Part shown: one piece after another, positions 27,233-35,816 of the stretch
How the letters are laid out: each line of letters opens with the position of its first letter
Numbering within the stretch: the first letter of the stretch is position 1
The notes under the pieces: model-generated
What the model was told of the DNA's origin: nothing
The model's input: only the letters and a program-made list of their open reading frames with translations
The model's database searches: none
Origin: Caballeronia glebae
GTDB lineage: Bacteria; Pseudomonadota; Gammaproteobacteria; Burkholderiales; Burkholderiaceae
NCBI RefSeq assembly: GCF_001545035.1
Contig: NZ_FCOJ02000055.1
Location: forward strand, 1 to 52,156
Length of the DNA stretch: 52,156 nucleotides
Reading direction: 5' to 3'
Made by a program: the position numbers and the translations under genes

Positions 27233-28234
27233 ATGTCTTTTCCCGAATGGGGATATTCCTACAACGCGCTCTATGTGCCACTGTCCGGAGGCTGGCACTG
27301 TGCATTGATGCCGGCTCGCGAAGTGCAGGACGTGGATCGGGGATGGCGAATGTCCTACGAAGAGCGCAAGCAGAAGAGAAAAGAGCAAACGGAGCAGATC
27401 GAGCAAGATCGGCAGGACTTCGATCGCATGTTCAGGGTCCGCACTGGCCGGCGACACGCGCACACTTGCACCGAGTTTCGCGAGTATGTGGCGTTCATCA
27501 GCCGTCACCTACGCGTATCGAGTTGGGACTTGCTTGATGGCGAAGGCGTCACGCGGGCGCTGCGCGCAGCCGTGCGAGACGGCCATATCACGCCCGTGAT
27601 TGCTCGGAACTGGCAGGGCGGGCGGCGCGTGTTCAAGCGCTACGCACCTCAACACTGGCCGACCGCGGGCGGCGGCGCGCGGACCACAAGCGAAGTTCTG
27701 AACTGGCGTGAGTTCGCGATGCTCAAGAAAGCAAATGGCGAGACGGGGTTCGGTTCTCACTTGATTGATTCCGACCTAGAATCCGTCGGCAATCGCACGT
27801 CACGTGTGAGCAGTGCAGGCAGCGGTGGAAGTTTCGACTGGTTGAGCGTGATTAAGGCGGCGGGCGGCGCGGTTGCCGGTGCTGCGCTCGATGGCGCGGA
27901 CGATGCCAGCGACGTCAATCCACTGCTCAAGAGCTTAGGGGCAACAGACGAAGGCGGCTCGTTGTTTGGTAGCGCCCAGCGATTCGAGTACGTGCCGGAC
28001 GACCCGAGCGGCGATATTGACGAGTTGGCCGGGATGCCTTTCAACGGCGAGCCGGGAGCGTGGATCTCAAGTATGCCGGGCACGATGACGCAGTTGCGTC
28101 AATACGGGCCGAACGGCACGCCGCTGACGGACTTCGACCTGGAAGCGCATCATGGCAATCCAAACCCGCACGCGCACAACTGGGACGGTTATCGCCGGGA
28201 CAACGGTGCACCGGTTTCCCTTCTCCCTTGGTAG
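27233..28234 (+). CDS. Putative polymorphic-toxin-like effector (333 aa)
   Basis: The 333-aa protein has no signal peptide or membrane span. An N-terminal region of about 150 aa contains a charged coiled-coil-like stretch (YEERKQKRKEQTEQIEQDRQD) and ends in PVIARNWQGGRRVFKRYAPQHW. A Gly/Ala/Ser-rich linker includes AAGGAVAGAALDG. The C-terminal module (about 275-333) contains QYGPNGTPLTDFDLE, then a His-rich HHGNPNPHAHNWD (306-318), resembling modules at the ends of some Rhs and polymorphic toxins. The ATG has a strong GGAGG 6 bases upstream. The next gene starts 6 bases after its stop, as immunity genes often do. The toxic activity is unknown. Confidence 0.55.
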   Translation: MSFPEWGYSYNALYVPLSGGWHCALMPAREVQDVDRGWRMSYEERKQKRKEQTEQIEQDRQDFDRMFRVRTGRRHAHTCTEFREYVAFISRHLRVSSWDLLDGEGVTRALRAAVRDGHITPVIARNWQGGRRVFKRYAPQHWPTAGGGARTTSEVLNWREFAMLKKANGETGFGSHLIDSDLESVGNRTSRVSSAGSGGSFDWLSVIKAAGGAVAGAALDGADDASDVNPLLKSLGATDEGGSLFGSAQRFEYVPDDPSGDIDELAGMPFNGEPGAWISSMPGTMTQLRQYGPNGTPLTDFDLEAHHGNPNPHAHNWDGYRRDNGAPVSLLPW

Positions 28235-28240
28235 ATCGAG

Positions 28241-28642
28241 ATGAAAGATGAGGCCTTGCAGGCGTGGGGTTATTTCCACGACTGGTACTTGGACAGCTTG
28301 ACCATTGGCCCGAACGTCGAACCTCGTGCGCTCGCGCTCGGGCTGCACCTCGGAAGCCGGCGCGCAGTGGTGACTTTCAATGGCGCGACGTGCGTAGCGG
28401 TTGATCGTCTCGGTTTGCTGAATATCGTTTATGGGATACACGTCATCGCACCGGATGACGCGAAGTATGAGCGCGCCTGCAGGGTACTTGCCGCCGGCGA
28501 ACGCCTCACGGACAGGAAGGCGAACTCGCTAGCTTTCGTGTACTCGACACTGGGCGCTGAACTCGCCATTGAATGCGATTCGGTTGACGCGCGCGTATTC
28601 GATGAGGGTACCGTCGATCCAGTCTCGCTACCGCTCCCGTGA
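28241..28642 (+). CDS. Putative immunity protein (133 aa)
   Basis: This 133-aa soluble acidic protein has FHDWYLDSLTI near residue 12, then alternating hydrophobic residues (ALALGLHL, AVVTFNGA), predicting a small alpha/beta fold. The FHDxYLDSI-type start followed by beta strands is seen in several small immunity-like families, which is only a loose resemblance. It begins 6 bases after the upstream gene's stop and overlaps the downstream GTG by GTGA, so the three genes are probably one transcript. The immunity role is inferred from position and size. Confidence 0.5.
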   Translation: MKDEALQAWGYFHDWYLDSLTIGPNVEPRALALGLHLGSRRAVVTFNGATCVAVDRLGLLNIVYGIHVIAPDDAKYERACRVLAAGERLTDRKANSLAFVYSTLGAELAIECDSVDARVFDEGTVDPVSLPLP

Positions 28643-28866
28643 ATCGGAAACGAAACCGCCTGGCCGGCGAACTTGGTTGTTTCGTGCGGAGCTATGCACG
28701 CAAGGCGCACGCTAGCCGCGACCCTAACGACCGCCAATATGACAAGAAAATCGAGAGGACTATGAGGGCTCTCCGGCCGGAGGCACTCTCGGAGTTGCTT
28801 TCCGGCGACATCAGCGAGGGCGGACGGTCAGAAACAATGGACGATGACACTCTCGGTGATGAATAG
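28639..28866 (+). CDS. Small basic hypothetical protein (75 aa)
   Basis: The ORF starts at a GTG that overlaps the preceding stop (GTGA), which argues for a real coupled gene. The product is basic and helical (KRNRLAGELGCFVRSYARKAH...PNDRQYDKKIERTMRALRPEALSELLSG) with an acidic tail. I do not name a family, though the PNDRxYD...RxLRPExLxxLL pattern looks conserved. No signal peptide is present. It may support the toxin/immunity pair or be a passenger. Confidence 0.5.
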   Translation: MNRKRNRLAGELGCFVRSYARKAHASRDPNDRQYDKKIERTMRALRPEALSELLSGDISEGGRSETMDDDTLGDE

Positions 28867-28991
28867 CGATAAGCGTCAGCGTGCGCGGCGGGCTCGTCCT
28901 TTCCGCGCTTTGTTCAAAGACGGAAACGCCGTTTTCCATGTGTACCTGGCTGCGTACCAGGCCGCACCAACACCCAAAGCACCGCCCCACC

Positions 28992-29495
28992 CTAATCGTT
29001 CAACGGCATCCCGGCAACCAGCGCCACGCCATTGGCCGCCTGCTTGCCGACGGCATCCGCGACTTCCTGAATGCTCCGATATCCCGTCGGCATCCAATAA
29101 AGCCACGTATCCTCCTGAACGTCGAAGCTTGCATCGCCGACCGTCACCGTTCCCGACAGCCACTCCGCGCCATCGAAGAAATTGAAGGCCATGCGCGCCG
29201 CATCGGACTTCGATCGCACGCTCGTGATATGAATCGTCACCGGCACGCCGTTCGGGTCGATTCGAAGTCCAAGATGAGCGGCGCGCACCGCGAATGCGGA
29301 CATCATCGCGCTGCGAATCCATGGCGTCACGAGAACGCCATTGCTGTCGATCTTCGGCGTCTGGATACCCTTGACGATTTGCTGCTTCGTTTCGACGCTG
29401 CCCACGCGGGGAGAGTCGATGTCCGGTACGGTCGTCAGGCATCCGGAGAGGAACAGGGACAATGCGGCTGCGCTTGCAAAAGTTCTGAATGCCAT
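28992..29495 (-). CDS. Putative outer-membrane lipoprotein (167 aa)
   Basis: The signal peptide and lipobox LFLSGC place the lipidated cysteine at C19. After it come a short linker and a soluble beta-rich domain with VTIHITSVRSKSDAARMAFNFF and DTWLYWMPTGYRSIQEVADAVG. I do not recognise the family. It is the first gene to the right of the accessory cassette, on the opposite strand, and probably marks the return to core sequence. Confidence 0.75.
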   Translation of the reverse strand: MAFRTFASAAALSLFLSGCLTTVPDIDSPRVGSVETKQQIVKGIQTPKIDSNGVLVTPWIRSAMMSAFAVRAAHLGLRIDPNGVPVTIHITSVRSKSDAARMAFNFFDGAEWLSGTVTVGDASFDVQEDTWLYWMPTGYRSIQEVADAVGKQAANGVALVAGMPLND

Positions 29496-29570
29496 TCGTC
29501 GTTCTTGTTTTCAGGAAAGGATTGGGTCTCCGGTATAACGACCCACCTTCCAAAATCTTGAGCGACACCC

Positions 29571-29783
29571 TCAAACCGCGTTCAGCAACCGCTCCGCATC
29601 CCGCACCGCGTCGAAGAGCGCCTCGATCGCCGTATCGCGGTCTAGCAGGCACACATGCTCGATATCGAACGGCAGCGCGTCCACGCCGATGAAGCGCACC
29701 GTTCCGCCGAAGCAATCGCGCGTCTTGCCGCTGCGCACCGAAGCGATGTAGTTCGGGGTGATATAGAGGGCAACGGGCATCAT
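29571..29783 (-). CDS. Hypothetical protein (70 aa)
   Basis: The small soluble protein starts MMPVALYITPNYIASVRSG and ends with DTAIEALFDAVRDAERLLNAV. It has no known motif. GGAGG lies 5 bases before the ATG at 29783, which is why I used this start and not the upstream frame. Its neighbours are also small uncharacterised genes. Confidence 0.6.
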   Translation of the reverse strand: MMPVALYITPNYIASVRSGKTRDCFGGTVRFIGVDALPFDIEHVCLLDRDTAIEALFDAVRDAERLLNAV

Positions 29784-29892
29784 GGCGGCCTCCGCGAGGG
29801 TCCGGTCGATGAACCCGAGTCTAGCGACACGCGCCCTCACGCGGCACCCGCCGCACGCGGGGAGCCCTTCCCCTCTTTCGCAGCCCTGCCGC

Positions 29893-30177
29893 CTACACCG
29901 CATGCCCCAGCACGCGCGCGACGTAATGCCGGCCCCACGCCTCGCCGTGCGCGATCGCCTCGGCGACGGTCTCGAACGGGCCGCGGTCGCCCGTCATTTC
30001 GCCGGATTCGTCCGCGAGCTTCGAACCGTGCAGCGGCTTGCGGTCGAGGCGCGTCACGCGCACGCGGATCGCGTAGCCCTCGGACGGGGACGCCTGCGCG
30101 TCGCCCTCGGCCTCCAGCGGCCTGGGCACGGCCTGCACGGCGAGCAGGTAATCGCCTACTTCGATGTCCTTCTGCAT
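29893..30177 (-). CDS. Hypothetical protein (94 aa)
   Basis: The 94-aa soluble protein is acidic at the start (MQKDIEVGDYLLAVQAV) and ends with PFETVAEAIAHGEAWGRHYVARVLGHAV, a pattern seen in short DUF2188-like proteins but not enough to assign one. GGAG stands about 9 bases before the ATG at 30177. It is on the same strand as the 70-aa gene, 109 bp before it. Confidence 0.6.
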   Translation of the reverse strand: MQKDIEVGDYLLAVQAVPRPLEAEGDAQASPSEGYAIRVRVTRLDRKPLHGSKLADESGEMTGDRGPFETVAEAIAHGEAWGRHYVARVLGHAV

Positions 30178-30376
30178 GGCGGTCGTCTCCATCGGTGCGG
30201 AACGCGCTGGTCGAATGACAGTGCCGATTGTGCTACCGCATCGCTGCACAAAACAAGCGGTCGCGCGCCGCGATGCACTACAGTGATGCACTGCGGCACG
30301 CATGTTATAAAGCATCGCCCGACACTCATCACGCCCCGGCGCGCCTCGCCGCATCGGGCACCGACCGAATTCACCG

Positions 30377-30733
30377 ATGAACCATCGCACCCGTCACCTG
30401 CTGCTCCTCCTGCTCGCGACGCCGCTCGCTTATCTTGCCGGCTGCACGTCCTATTACAAGAACGTCGAAGCCTGCAAGGAGAAGGTGCGCGCCGACTATC
30501 CCGACGCCGCGAGCGCGCCGCTGAAAATCACGGGTTCCGGCGCGAGTTATCATGGCTCGCGGGTCGTCGTGCACGCCACGATCCAGTATCCGCCGAAGCC
30601 GCCGGCCACCAAGCCTTTGCCGATGCCGGCCGCCGCCGAATGCACCTTCAGCGAAACGTCGATGACCGGCTTCCAGTGGCTCGTCCCCGCGAAGCTCGCG
30701 CCGAAGCCGCCGATCGCCGAAGCCGACGAGTAA
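30377..30733 (+). CDS. Putative lipoprotein (118 aa)
   Basis: The signal peptide is Leu-rich (HLLLLLLATPLAYLAGC) with lipobox LAGC and the lipid-bearing C23. The mature domain is small and Pro-rich (YPPKPPATKPLPMP), with two more cysteines that may pair. Its function is unknown. It is divergent from the 94-aa gene and followed 35 bp later by a CpdA-like phosphodiesterase on the same strand. Confidence 0.75.
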   Translation: MNHRTRHLLLLLLATPLAYLAGCTSYYKNVEACKEKVRADYPDAASAPLKITGSGASYHGSRVVVHATIQYPPKPPATKPLPMPAAAECTFSETSMTGFQWLVPAKLAPKPPIAEADE

Positions 30734-30768
30734 GCCCCGCACCGTCCGCGACGAGGAGATCCACGCGC

Positions 30769-31569
30769 ATGCTGCTCGCCCAGATCAGCGATTTGCACAT
30801 CAAGCCGCCGGGCACGCTCGCCTACGGCCGCGTCGATACGGCCGCGTATCTCTCCCGCGCGATCGATGTCCTCAATGCGCTCGATCCGCGTCCCGACGCC
30901 GTACTCATCACGGGCGATCTCGTCGATGCGGGCGGTATCGACGAATATCGGCATCTGCGTGCGCTCCTCGACCGTCTCGCGATACCGTGGCGCGTGCTCG
31001 CCGGCAATCACGACGATCGCGCGAATCTGCGCGCGGTGTTCGGCGACCGCCCCGAACTCGCGGGCCACGACGGCTTCTTGCAATACGCGTTCGACGTGGG
31101 CGAAGTCCGCGTGATCGCGCTCGACACGCTCGATCCCGGCTCCGGCGCGGGCCGACTGTGCGCCACGCGCCTTGCGTGGCTTGAAACGCAGCTCGACGCC
31201 TGCCGCGAGCGGCCCGTTTTGATCGGGATGCATCATCCGCCGATCGCGTGCGGCATCGGCTTCATGGACGAGATCCGCCTCGCGCCCGACGACAGCCGCG
31301 CGCTCGACGCGCTCGTGCGACGTTATCCGAACGTCGAGCGCATCGTGTGCGGGCACGTGCACCGTGCGATCAGCGCGCGCTTCGGCGGGACGGTCGTCTG
31401 GTGCGCGCCTTCGACGGCGCATCAGGTCGCGCTGCAATTGCAACCCGGCGGCCCGGAAGCCTTCGTCATGGAGCCGCCGGCATTCGGACTGCATCTGTGG
31501 CGCGCCGACCTCGGCCTCGTCACACATTGCATGAGCGTCGAACAGGGCGGCGGGCCGCAGCCTTTCTAA
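30769..31569 (+). CDS. CpdA-like class III phosphodiesterase
   Basis: This 266-aa calcineurin-like metallophosphoesterase shows the complete active-site set: QISDLHI (D8, H10), TGDL, AGNHDD, MHHPPI and CGHVHRAI. The family includes cAMP phosphodiesterase CpdA and related phosphodiesterases. The true substrate is not determined by sequence, and broader GpdQ/CpdA-type activity is possible. The ATG at 30769 is preceded by GAGGAG. The region 31570-31767 to its right contains nothing I can call. Confidence 0.88.
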   Translation: MLLAQISDLHIKPPGTLAYGRVDTAAYLSRAIDVLNALDPRPDAVLITGDLVDAGGIDEYRHLRALLDRLAIPWRVLAGNHDDRANLRAVFGDRPELAGHDGFLQYAFDVGEVRVIALDTLDPGSGAGRLCATRLAWLETQLDACRERPVLIGMHHPPIACGIGFMDEIRLAPDDSRALDALVRRYPNVERIVCGHVHRAISARFGGTVVWCAPSTAHQVALQLQPGGPEAFVMEPPAFGLHLWRADLGLVTHCMSVEQGGGPQPF

Positions 31570-31767
31570 GAGCGCTCTGCGCCGAGTGCGCGTCTTCAGT
31601 ATGATCGGCGGCTGATCTTCATCGCCTTCGGTTCATGTCCACTTCGCCGCGATCGAATCCTCCGGAGCGCCATCCGCTGGGCTGGAGCGGCGTCTGTCGC
31701 GCCCGTCTCACCGCGACAAGTCTCGCGGCGTTCAGCCACTGGCGCGGGCGCGAGCGGCGATAGCGCC

Positions 31768-32199
31768 TCAGGGCCGCGCGCGCGCGTAGTCGTGCAAAGC
31801 GTCGAGCACGCGGTCGAATTCGAGCGATTTGTCGAAGAAGTGACGCACGCCGTACTGCAAGCAACGCTCGCGATATGTAGGCAACGCGTGATTCGTGAGC
31901 ACCGCGACGAACGCGCGCGGCGCGCCGCATTCCTGGAGCCACGCGAGCACGTCGATGCCCGAGCCGCGCTTCAGTTGCAGATCGACGATCACGGCGTCGA
32001 ACGTCTGCGTCGACAAGAGCGCGATGGCGTCGTCGGGCGTATCGGCGAACGCGGTCACGCGCCAAGGCCCGAGCGCTTCGATCGCTTCGGTCAGGCTGCG
32101 GCGGATGAGCGGCGAGTCCTCGATCAGCAACACCGCGAGCGGTATCCGCCGCGCGCCCGGCTGCTCGATTCGGTCGTCAGTGGTGATGTGATTGCCCAC
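31768..32199 (-). CDS. Single-domain response regulator
   Basis: The 143-aa protein is a receiver domain only. Acidic residues are in LLIEDSPLIRR, the phospho-acceptor is D73 (VIVDLQLKRGSG), the switch residue is in VLTNHA, and a Lys is in FFDKSLEF. There is no output domain, so it may work as a phosphate sink or by protein contact. It lies just after a NarL-type regulator on the same strand (47 bp) and may be cotranscribed. Confidence 0.9.
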   Translation of the reverse strand: MGNHITTDDRIEQPGARRIPLAVLLIEDSPLIRRSLTEAIEALGPWRVTAFADTPDDAIALLSTQTFDAVIVDLQLKRGSGIDVLAWLQECGAPRAFVAVLTNHALPTYRERCLQYGVRHFFDKSLEFDRVLDALHDYARARP

Positions 32200-32246
32200 G
32201 GCGGGCGCCTCCGGCAGTGCTTTCGCGAATTCCGAACGATGCGCCG

Positions 32247-32879
32247 CTACTCGATCAGGCCGTTCTTGATCGCGTAATACGTGAGGTCGGCGTTACTGGA
32301 AAGCCGCATTTTTTCGAGCACGCGCGCGCGATACGTGCTCACCGTCTTCACCGACAAATGCAGTTCCTGCGCGATCTCCGTCGGAAGCTGGCCGCCCGCG
32401 AGCTTGCAGAAAATCTGAAACTCGCGCTTCGACAGCAGTTCGTGCGGGCGCTCGGCGGCGGGCTTGTCGAGTTTATCGGCGAGCGCATCCGCGATGAACT
32501 CCGACAAATAGCGATGCCCGCGCGCCACCGTGCGGATCGCGCGCACCAGCTCGTCGGGCGCGGTGTCCTTGTTCAGATAGCCGTTCGCGCCCGCCTTCAG
32601 CAAGTTGATCGCGTACTGGCTCTCCGGAAAGCCCGAGAGCATCAGCACGCCCTGCTCCGGACGGATCTGCTTGATCACGCGCAAGGTGTCGATGCCGTTC
32701 TTGTCGGGCATCGCGATGTCGAGCAACACGACCTCGAACGCCTGTGCGCGCACAAGCGCGATGGCCTCGTCGCCGGTGGCGGCTTCGGCCGCGACTTCCA
32801 TGTCGGGCTCGTCCGCGACGAACTGCCTGAACCCGCTGCGCACGATGGCATGGTCGTCGGCTATCAATACTCGAATCAT
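32247..32879 (-). CDS. NarL/FixJ-family response regulator
   Basis: The 210-aa protein has a receiver domain (VLIADDH, phospho-acceptor D54 in LLDIAMPDKNG, Lys in YLNKDT) and a C-terminal LuxR-type helix-turn-helix (LSKREFQIFCKLAGGQLPTEIAQELHLSVKTVSTYRARVLEKM). The ATG at 32879 starts the receiver; the frame to 32927 is not conserved. Its partner is plausibly the HisKA_3 kinase at 34302-35816, since such kinases use NarL-type regulators. The genes are separated by ferritin and DUF1328 genes. Confidence 0.92.
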   Translation of the reverse strand: MIRVLIADDHAIVRSGFRQFVADEPDMEVAAEAATGDEAIALVRAQAFEVVLLDIAMPDKNGIDTLRVIKQIRPEQGVLMLSGFPESQYAINLLKAGANGYLNKDTAPDELVRAIRTVARGHRYLSEFIADALADKLDKPAAERPHELLSKREFQIFCKLAGGQLPTEIAQELHLSVKTVSTYRARVLEKMRLSSNADLTYYAIKNGLIE

Positions 32880-32975
32880 TCGCGTGGTCCGCGCGGCCGG
32901 CGGTTCTTGTAGTAGTGGATCGGCCATTTTACGCGTGCGCCGGACGCGCGCGACGCGTCCCCGGCCACCTCGTCA

Positions 32976-33560
32976 TCATCCGTCGCGGCCTTCCAGCAGG
33001 TCCGCCATGTCGTCCGCGTGCTCTTCCTCGACGGCCAGAATGTCTTCGAAGATGCGGCGCGTCGTGACGTCCTTGTCGCCGAGATAGCGAATGATCTCGC
33101 GATACGTGTCGATGGCGATGCGCTCCGCGATCAGGTTCTCGCGGATCATGTCGATCAGATCCTTGCCTTCGCTGTACTCCGAGTGCGAGCGCGACGAGAG
33201 ACCATCGGGCGCGAAATTCGGCGCGCCGCCCAGTTGCACGATGCGCTCGGCGAGCGTGTCGGCGTGCTCCTGTTCCTCGTTCGCGTGCTCAAGAAACTCC
33301 TGCGCGACGGCTTCCGAGTGAATCCCCTTCGCCATGAAGTAGTGGCGCTTGTAGCGCAGCGTGCAGACGATTTCTGTCGCAAGCGAGTCGTTGAGCAGCT
33401 TCAGCACGGTCTCGCGATCGGCGCCGTAGCCGGTCGTCACCGCGCCTTCGTCCATGTGCTGCCGGGCGTCGGCGCGGATTTTCTCGACGTCCAGAACGAA
33501 GGCGTCCGTGGATTGGCCCGGTTGGCCCGGCGCGGCTTTTACAGCAGACGATTTGGACAT
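32976..33560 (-). CDS. Bacterioferritin-like (ferritin-superfamily) protein
   Basis: The 194-aa four-helix protein has the di-iron ligand pattern E..EH: NDSLATEIVCTLRY, NEEQEHADTLAERI, NLIAERIAIDTYREI and DILAVEEEHADDMADL. The N-terminal 45 residues are extra. It could store iron or protect DNA; the bacterioferritin heme Met cannot be placed with confidence. GAGGAGCGAACC precedes the ATG at 33560. Neighbours are a response regulator and small stress-type membrane peptides, suggesting stress-related expression. Confidence 0.85.
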   Translation of the reverse strand: MSKSSAVKAAPGQPGQSTDAFVLDVEKIRADARQHMDEGAVTTGYGADRETVLKLLNDSLATEIVCTLRYKRHYFMAKGIHSEAVAQEFLEHANEEQEHADTLAERIVQLGGAPNFAPDGLSSRSHSEYSEGKDLIDMIRENLIAERIAIDTYREIIRYLGDKDVTTRRIFEDILAVEEEHADDMADLLEGRDG

Positions 33561-33759
33561 TTGGTTCGCTCCTCTGTGAACGGATGAAATGATGTTTTTC
33601 GCTGTAGCAGGCGCTTGGGTGCATCGGTTTGGCATAGCGCGCTGCTATCCAATCAGACAACGCGATGCACGCTCCATGCCTGGTCTCTCCGGATAACCGC
33701 GCGAAGTTGCTGAAACCCGCGCGCGGCTTGCTGGCTCATGGTTTGAGCCTTTCCGGGCG

Positions 33760-33921
33760 TCACGTTCGGAACACGCCGAGCAGCAAAGTGACCACGAACA
33801 CGACGAGAAAAATGAAGAAAAGAATCTTCGCGATTTCCGCCGCGCCGGCCGCGATGCCCGTGAAACCGAACACGGCCGCGATGAGGGCGATGACGAAGAA
33901 GACGGCTGCGTAGTGAAGCAT
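33760..33921 (-). CDS. DUF1328 (YtjA-type) membrane peptide, copy 1
   Basis: The 53-aa peptide has two hydrophobic helices (AAVFFVIALIAAVFGF and ILFFIFLVVFVVTLLLGVF) around a conserved FTGIAAGAAEIAK turn. This is the standard DUF1328 structure. AAGGAG lies 6 bases before the ATG at 33921. It is one of two paralogous copies on the same strand; function unknown. Confidence 0.9.
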   Translation of the reverse strand: MLHYAAVFFVIALIAAVFGFTGIAAGAAEIAKILFFIFLVVFVVTLLLGVFRT

Positions 33922-33975
33922 GTGCGCTCCTTTATGAATGTTTGAGAACGGTTCGACGATGCCCGCCAAGCGACG

Positions 33976-34152
33976 CTAATCGATGGCTTTTTTCGTGATG
34001 ACGAAGCCGAGCACCAGGAACACGACGCACAGAATCAAGAACAGCACGAACAAAAACTTGGCGATGGCTGCGGCTCCGGCGGCGACGCCGGTGAAACCCA
34101 GCACGCCCGCGATCACGGCCACGATCGCGAAAAACAATGCCCACTTCAGCAT
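33976..34152 (-). CDS. DUF1328 (YtjA-type) membrane peptide, copy 2
   Basis: The 58-aa paralog of the adjacent gene starts MLKWALFFAIVAVIAGVLGF, has the same FTGVAAGAAAIAKFLFVLF core, and ends VITKKAID. It is 54 bp upstream of copy 1 on the same strand, so the two could form a small operon. It probably arose by tandem duplication. Confidence 0.88.
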   Translation of the reverse strand: MLKWALFFAIVAVIAGVLGFTGVAAGAAAIAKFLFVLFLILCVVFLVLGFVITKKAID

Positions 34153-34301
34153 GATCGTTCCCCGTAAGAATGAATGACTGAACCATCGTAGCCATGCATT
34201 TGGCGGCGCGCATTAGGGCAGGCTCCTTTTTTGCTGTGGGAATCCACCGACACTTGCTTTCAATTCGGCTGCTCGAAACGAAACGCCGAACGACCGACCC
34301 C

Positions 34302-35816
34302 ATGAGCCACGTACCGCGCGCCGCGATGCCGCCGATCCTGCCCGACAACACGCCGCCCTTCGCGGTCGACGAACCCGCCATTAAGCCGCCGGTGCAGCCC
34401 GCGCCGACGGGCATCGCGCGCCGGGCAACGCGCCTGAACGAGTGGATGCGCCGCTATAGCTGGGCGGTCGCGATGACGGTCGCGATCGTCATCACGGTAG
34501 GCGGACTCATCATTCTGGAATCGGGGCGCATGCGCATCGCGTCGGAATACGAGACGGCGCTCGAAGCGAAAGGCGCGACCACGCAACTCTCGATGCTCGC
34601 CGCCGATATCGCCAGCCTCACCGCCGACGAACGCGGCTTCGCGCTAAAAGCTGACGGCGCGTATCAGTCGCATTTCCGGGACGCGACCGCGCGCGTGCGG
34701 CGCACGCTGGCGTGGCTCGATGCGTATTACCGGCGCATCGGCGACGACACCGCGCTCGCGAGCTTCGCGCAAATCCGCGCCGCCGCCGACGCTGCAATCG
34801 CGCAAGGCACGGCGCGCCTCACGAATCCGCCCAGCGACGCCGCCGCGCGCAACCGCACGCTCGCGCTGCCGCCCGACACGAGCGCGACGCTCGATGCGGC
34901 GCTCGCGCTTTTACGCCTGAACGAAGAGCAGCGCGCGCAACACGCGCTCGACGCGAGTCGCGCCGATCAGCGCATTTCGACGCTTTGCGTCGCCGCCTTG
35001 TGCGCGCTCAACATCGTGTTGTTCATCCTGCTCTTTCGCAATCTCGGCATTCAGCTCGACAAGCAGGCGCGCGTGCAGAAGGCGCTCATCACGCAACAGG
35101 AAGAGCTCGACAACCTCGTGTTCGCGCGCACGCGTCAGCTCGAAGCGCTCGCGTGGCATTTGCAGTCCGTCAGCGAAAACGAGAAGACGGAGCTTGCGCG
35201 CGAGCTGCACGACGAACTCGGCTCGATCCTCACCGCGAGCAAGATGGATGTCGCTTGGGTGCGCGGCAAGCTGAAGGACAGCGAGCCCGCGATGGCCGAA
35301 AAACTCGCGCGCGCGCTCGGCAATCTGGATCAGGGCATCGCGTTGAAGCGCCGCATCATCGAGGACATGCGCCCGACCGTGCTCGCCAACTTCGGTCTCG
35401 TCACGGCGCTGCGATCGCTCGTCGATGAAGCCGCGCAACGCAATGGCTGGAGCGTCGAATTCGATCTGCCGGGCGAGGACATGAAGCTCGGCGAGGCGGT
35501 CGAGATCGCGCTTTTCCGCGTCGCGCAGGAGACGCTCACGAACGCGGCGAAATATGCGCGCGCGAGCCGCATCCGCGTGGCGTTGACGATCGATGAAGCG
35601 AACGTGTCGCTCTCGATCACCGACGACGGCATCGGCATTCGTCCGCAGGATTTGAAGCGCACGCAGACGCACGGGCTCGTCGGCATGCGCCAGCGCGTCT
35701 CGGCGCGCGGCGGGCGCTTCGAGATCGAACGCGCCGCGCCGCGCGGCACGGCGATCAGCGTGTCGATGCCGCGCGAACGCAGCGCCGATGCGCCCATCGC
35801 AGAGCCGTCCGCGTAG
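34302..35816 (+). CDS. NarX/UhpB-type sensor histidine kinase
   Basis: This membrane kinase has 504 aa from the ATG at 34302. A first span lies at about 54-73 and a second at about 226-246. Between them is a periplasmic helical segment of about 150 aa resembling CHASE3 (SLTADERGFALKADGAY). The HisKA_3 motif ELARELHDELGSILTASK has H303. A type-2 HATPase domain follows, with NAAKYARASRI, DDGIGI and HGLVGMRQRV. The signal is unknown. The NarL-type regulator to the left is the likely partner. An earlier ATG (34194) would add a non-conserved stretch. Confidence 0.9.
   Translation: MSHVPRAAMPPILPDNTPPFAVDEPAIKPPVQPAPTGIARRATRLNEWMRRYSWAVAMTVAIVITVGGLIILESGRMRIASEYETALEAKGATTQLSMLAADIASLTADERGFALKADGAYQSHFRDATARVRRTLAWLDAYYRRIGDDTALASFAQIRAAADAAIAQGTARLTNPPSDAAARNRTLALPPDTSATLDAALALLRLNEEQRAQHALDASRADQRISTLCVAALCALNIVLFILLFRNLGIQLDKQARVQKALITQQEELDNLVFARTRQLEALAWHLQSVSENEKTELARELHDELGSILTASKMDVAWVRGKLKDSEPAMAEKLARALGNLDQGIALKRRIIEDMRPTVLANFGLVTALRSLVDEAAQRNGWSVEFDLPGEDMKLGEAVEIALFRVAQETLTNAAKYARASRIRVALTIDEANVSLSITDDGIGIRPQDLKRTQTHGLVGMRQRVSARGGRFEIERAAPRGTAISVSMPRERSADAPIAEPSA

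Noticed and set aside
28866..28991. attR copy of the tRNA-Leu 3-prime end at the right edge of the cassette
   Set aside because: I looked for GGTTCGAGTCCGG or CCCCGGCACCA and saw none; the island boundary is unresolved.
31570..31767. Possible 42-aa ORF between the phosphodiesterase and the receiver-only gene
   Set aside because: No ribosome-binding site, Arg/Ser-rich, no motif; not supportable.
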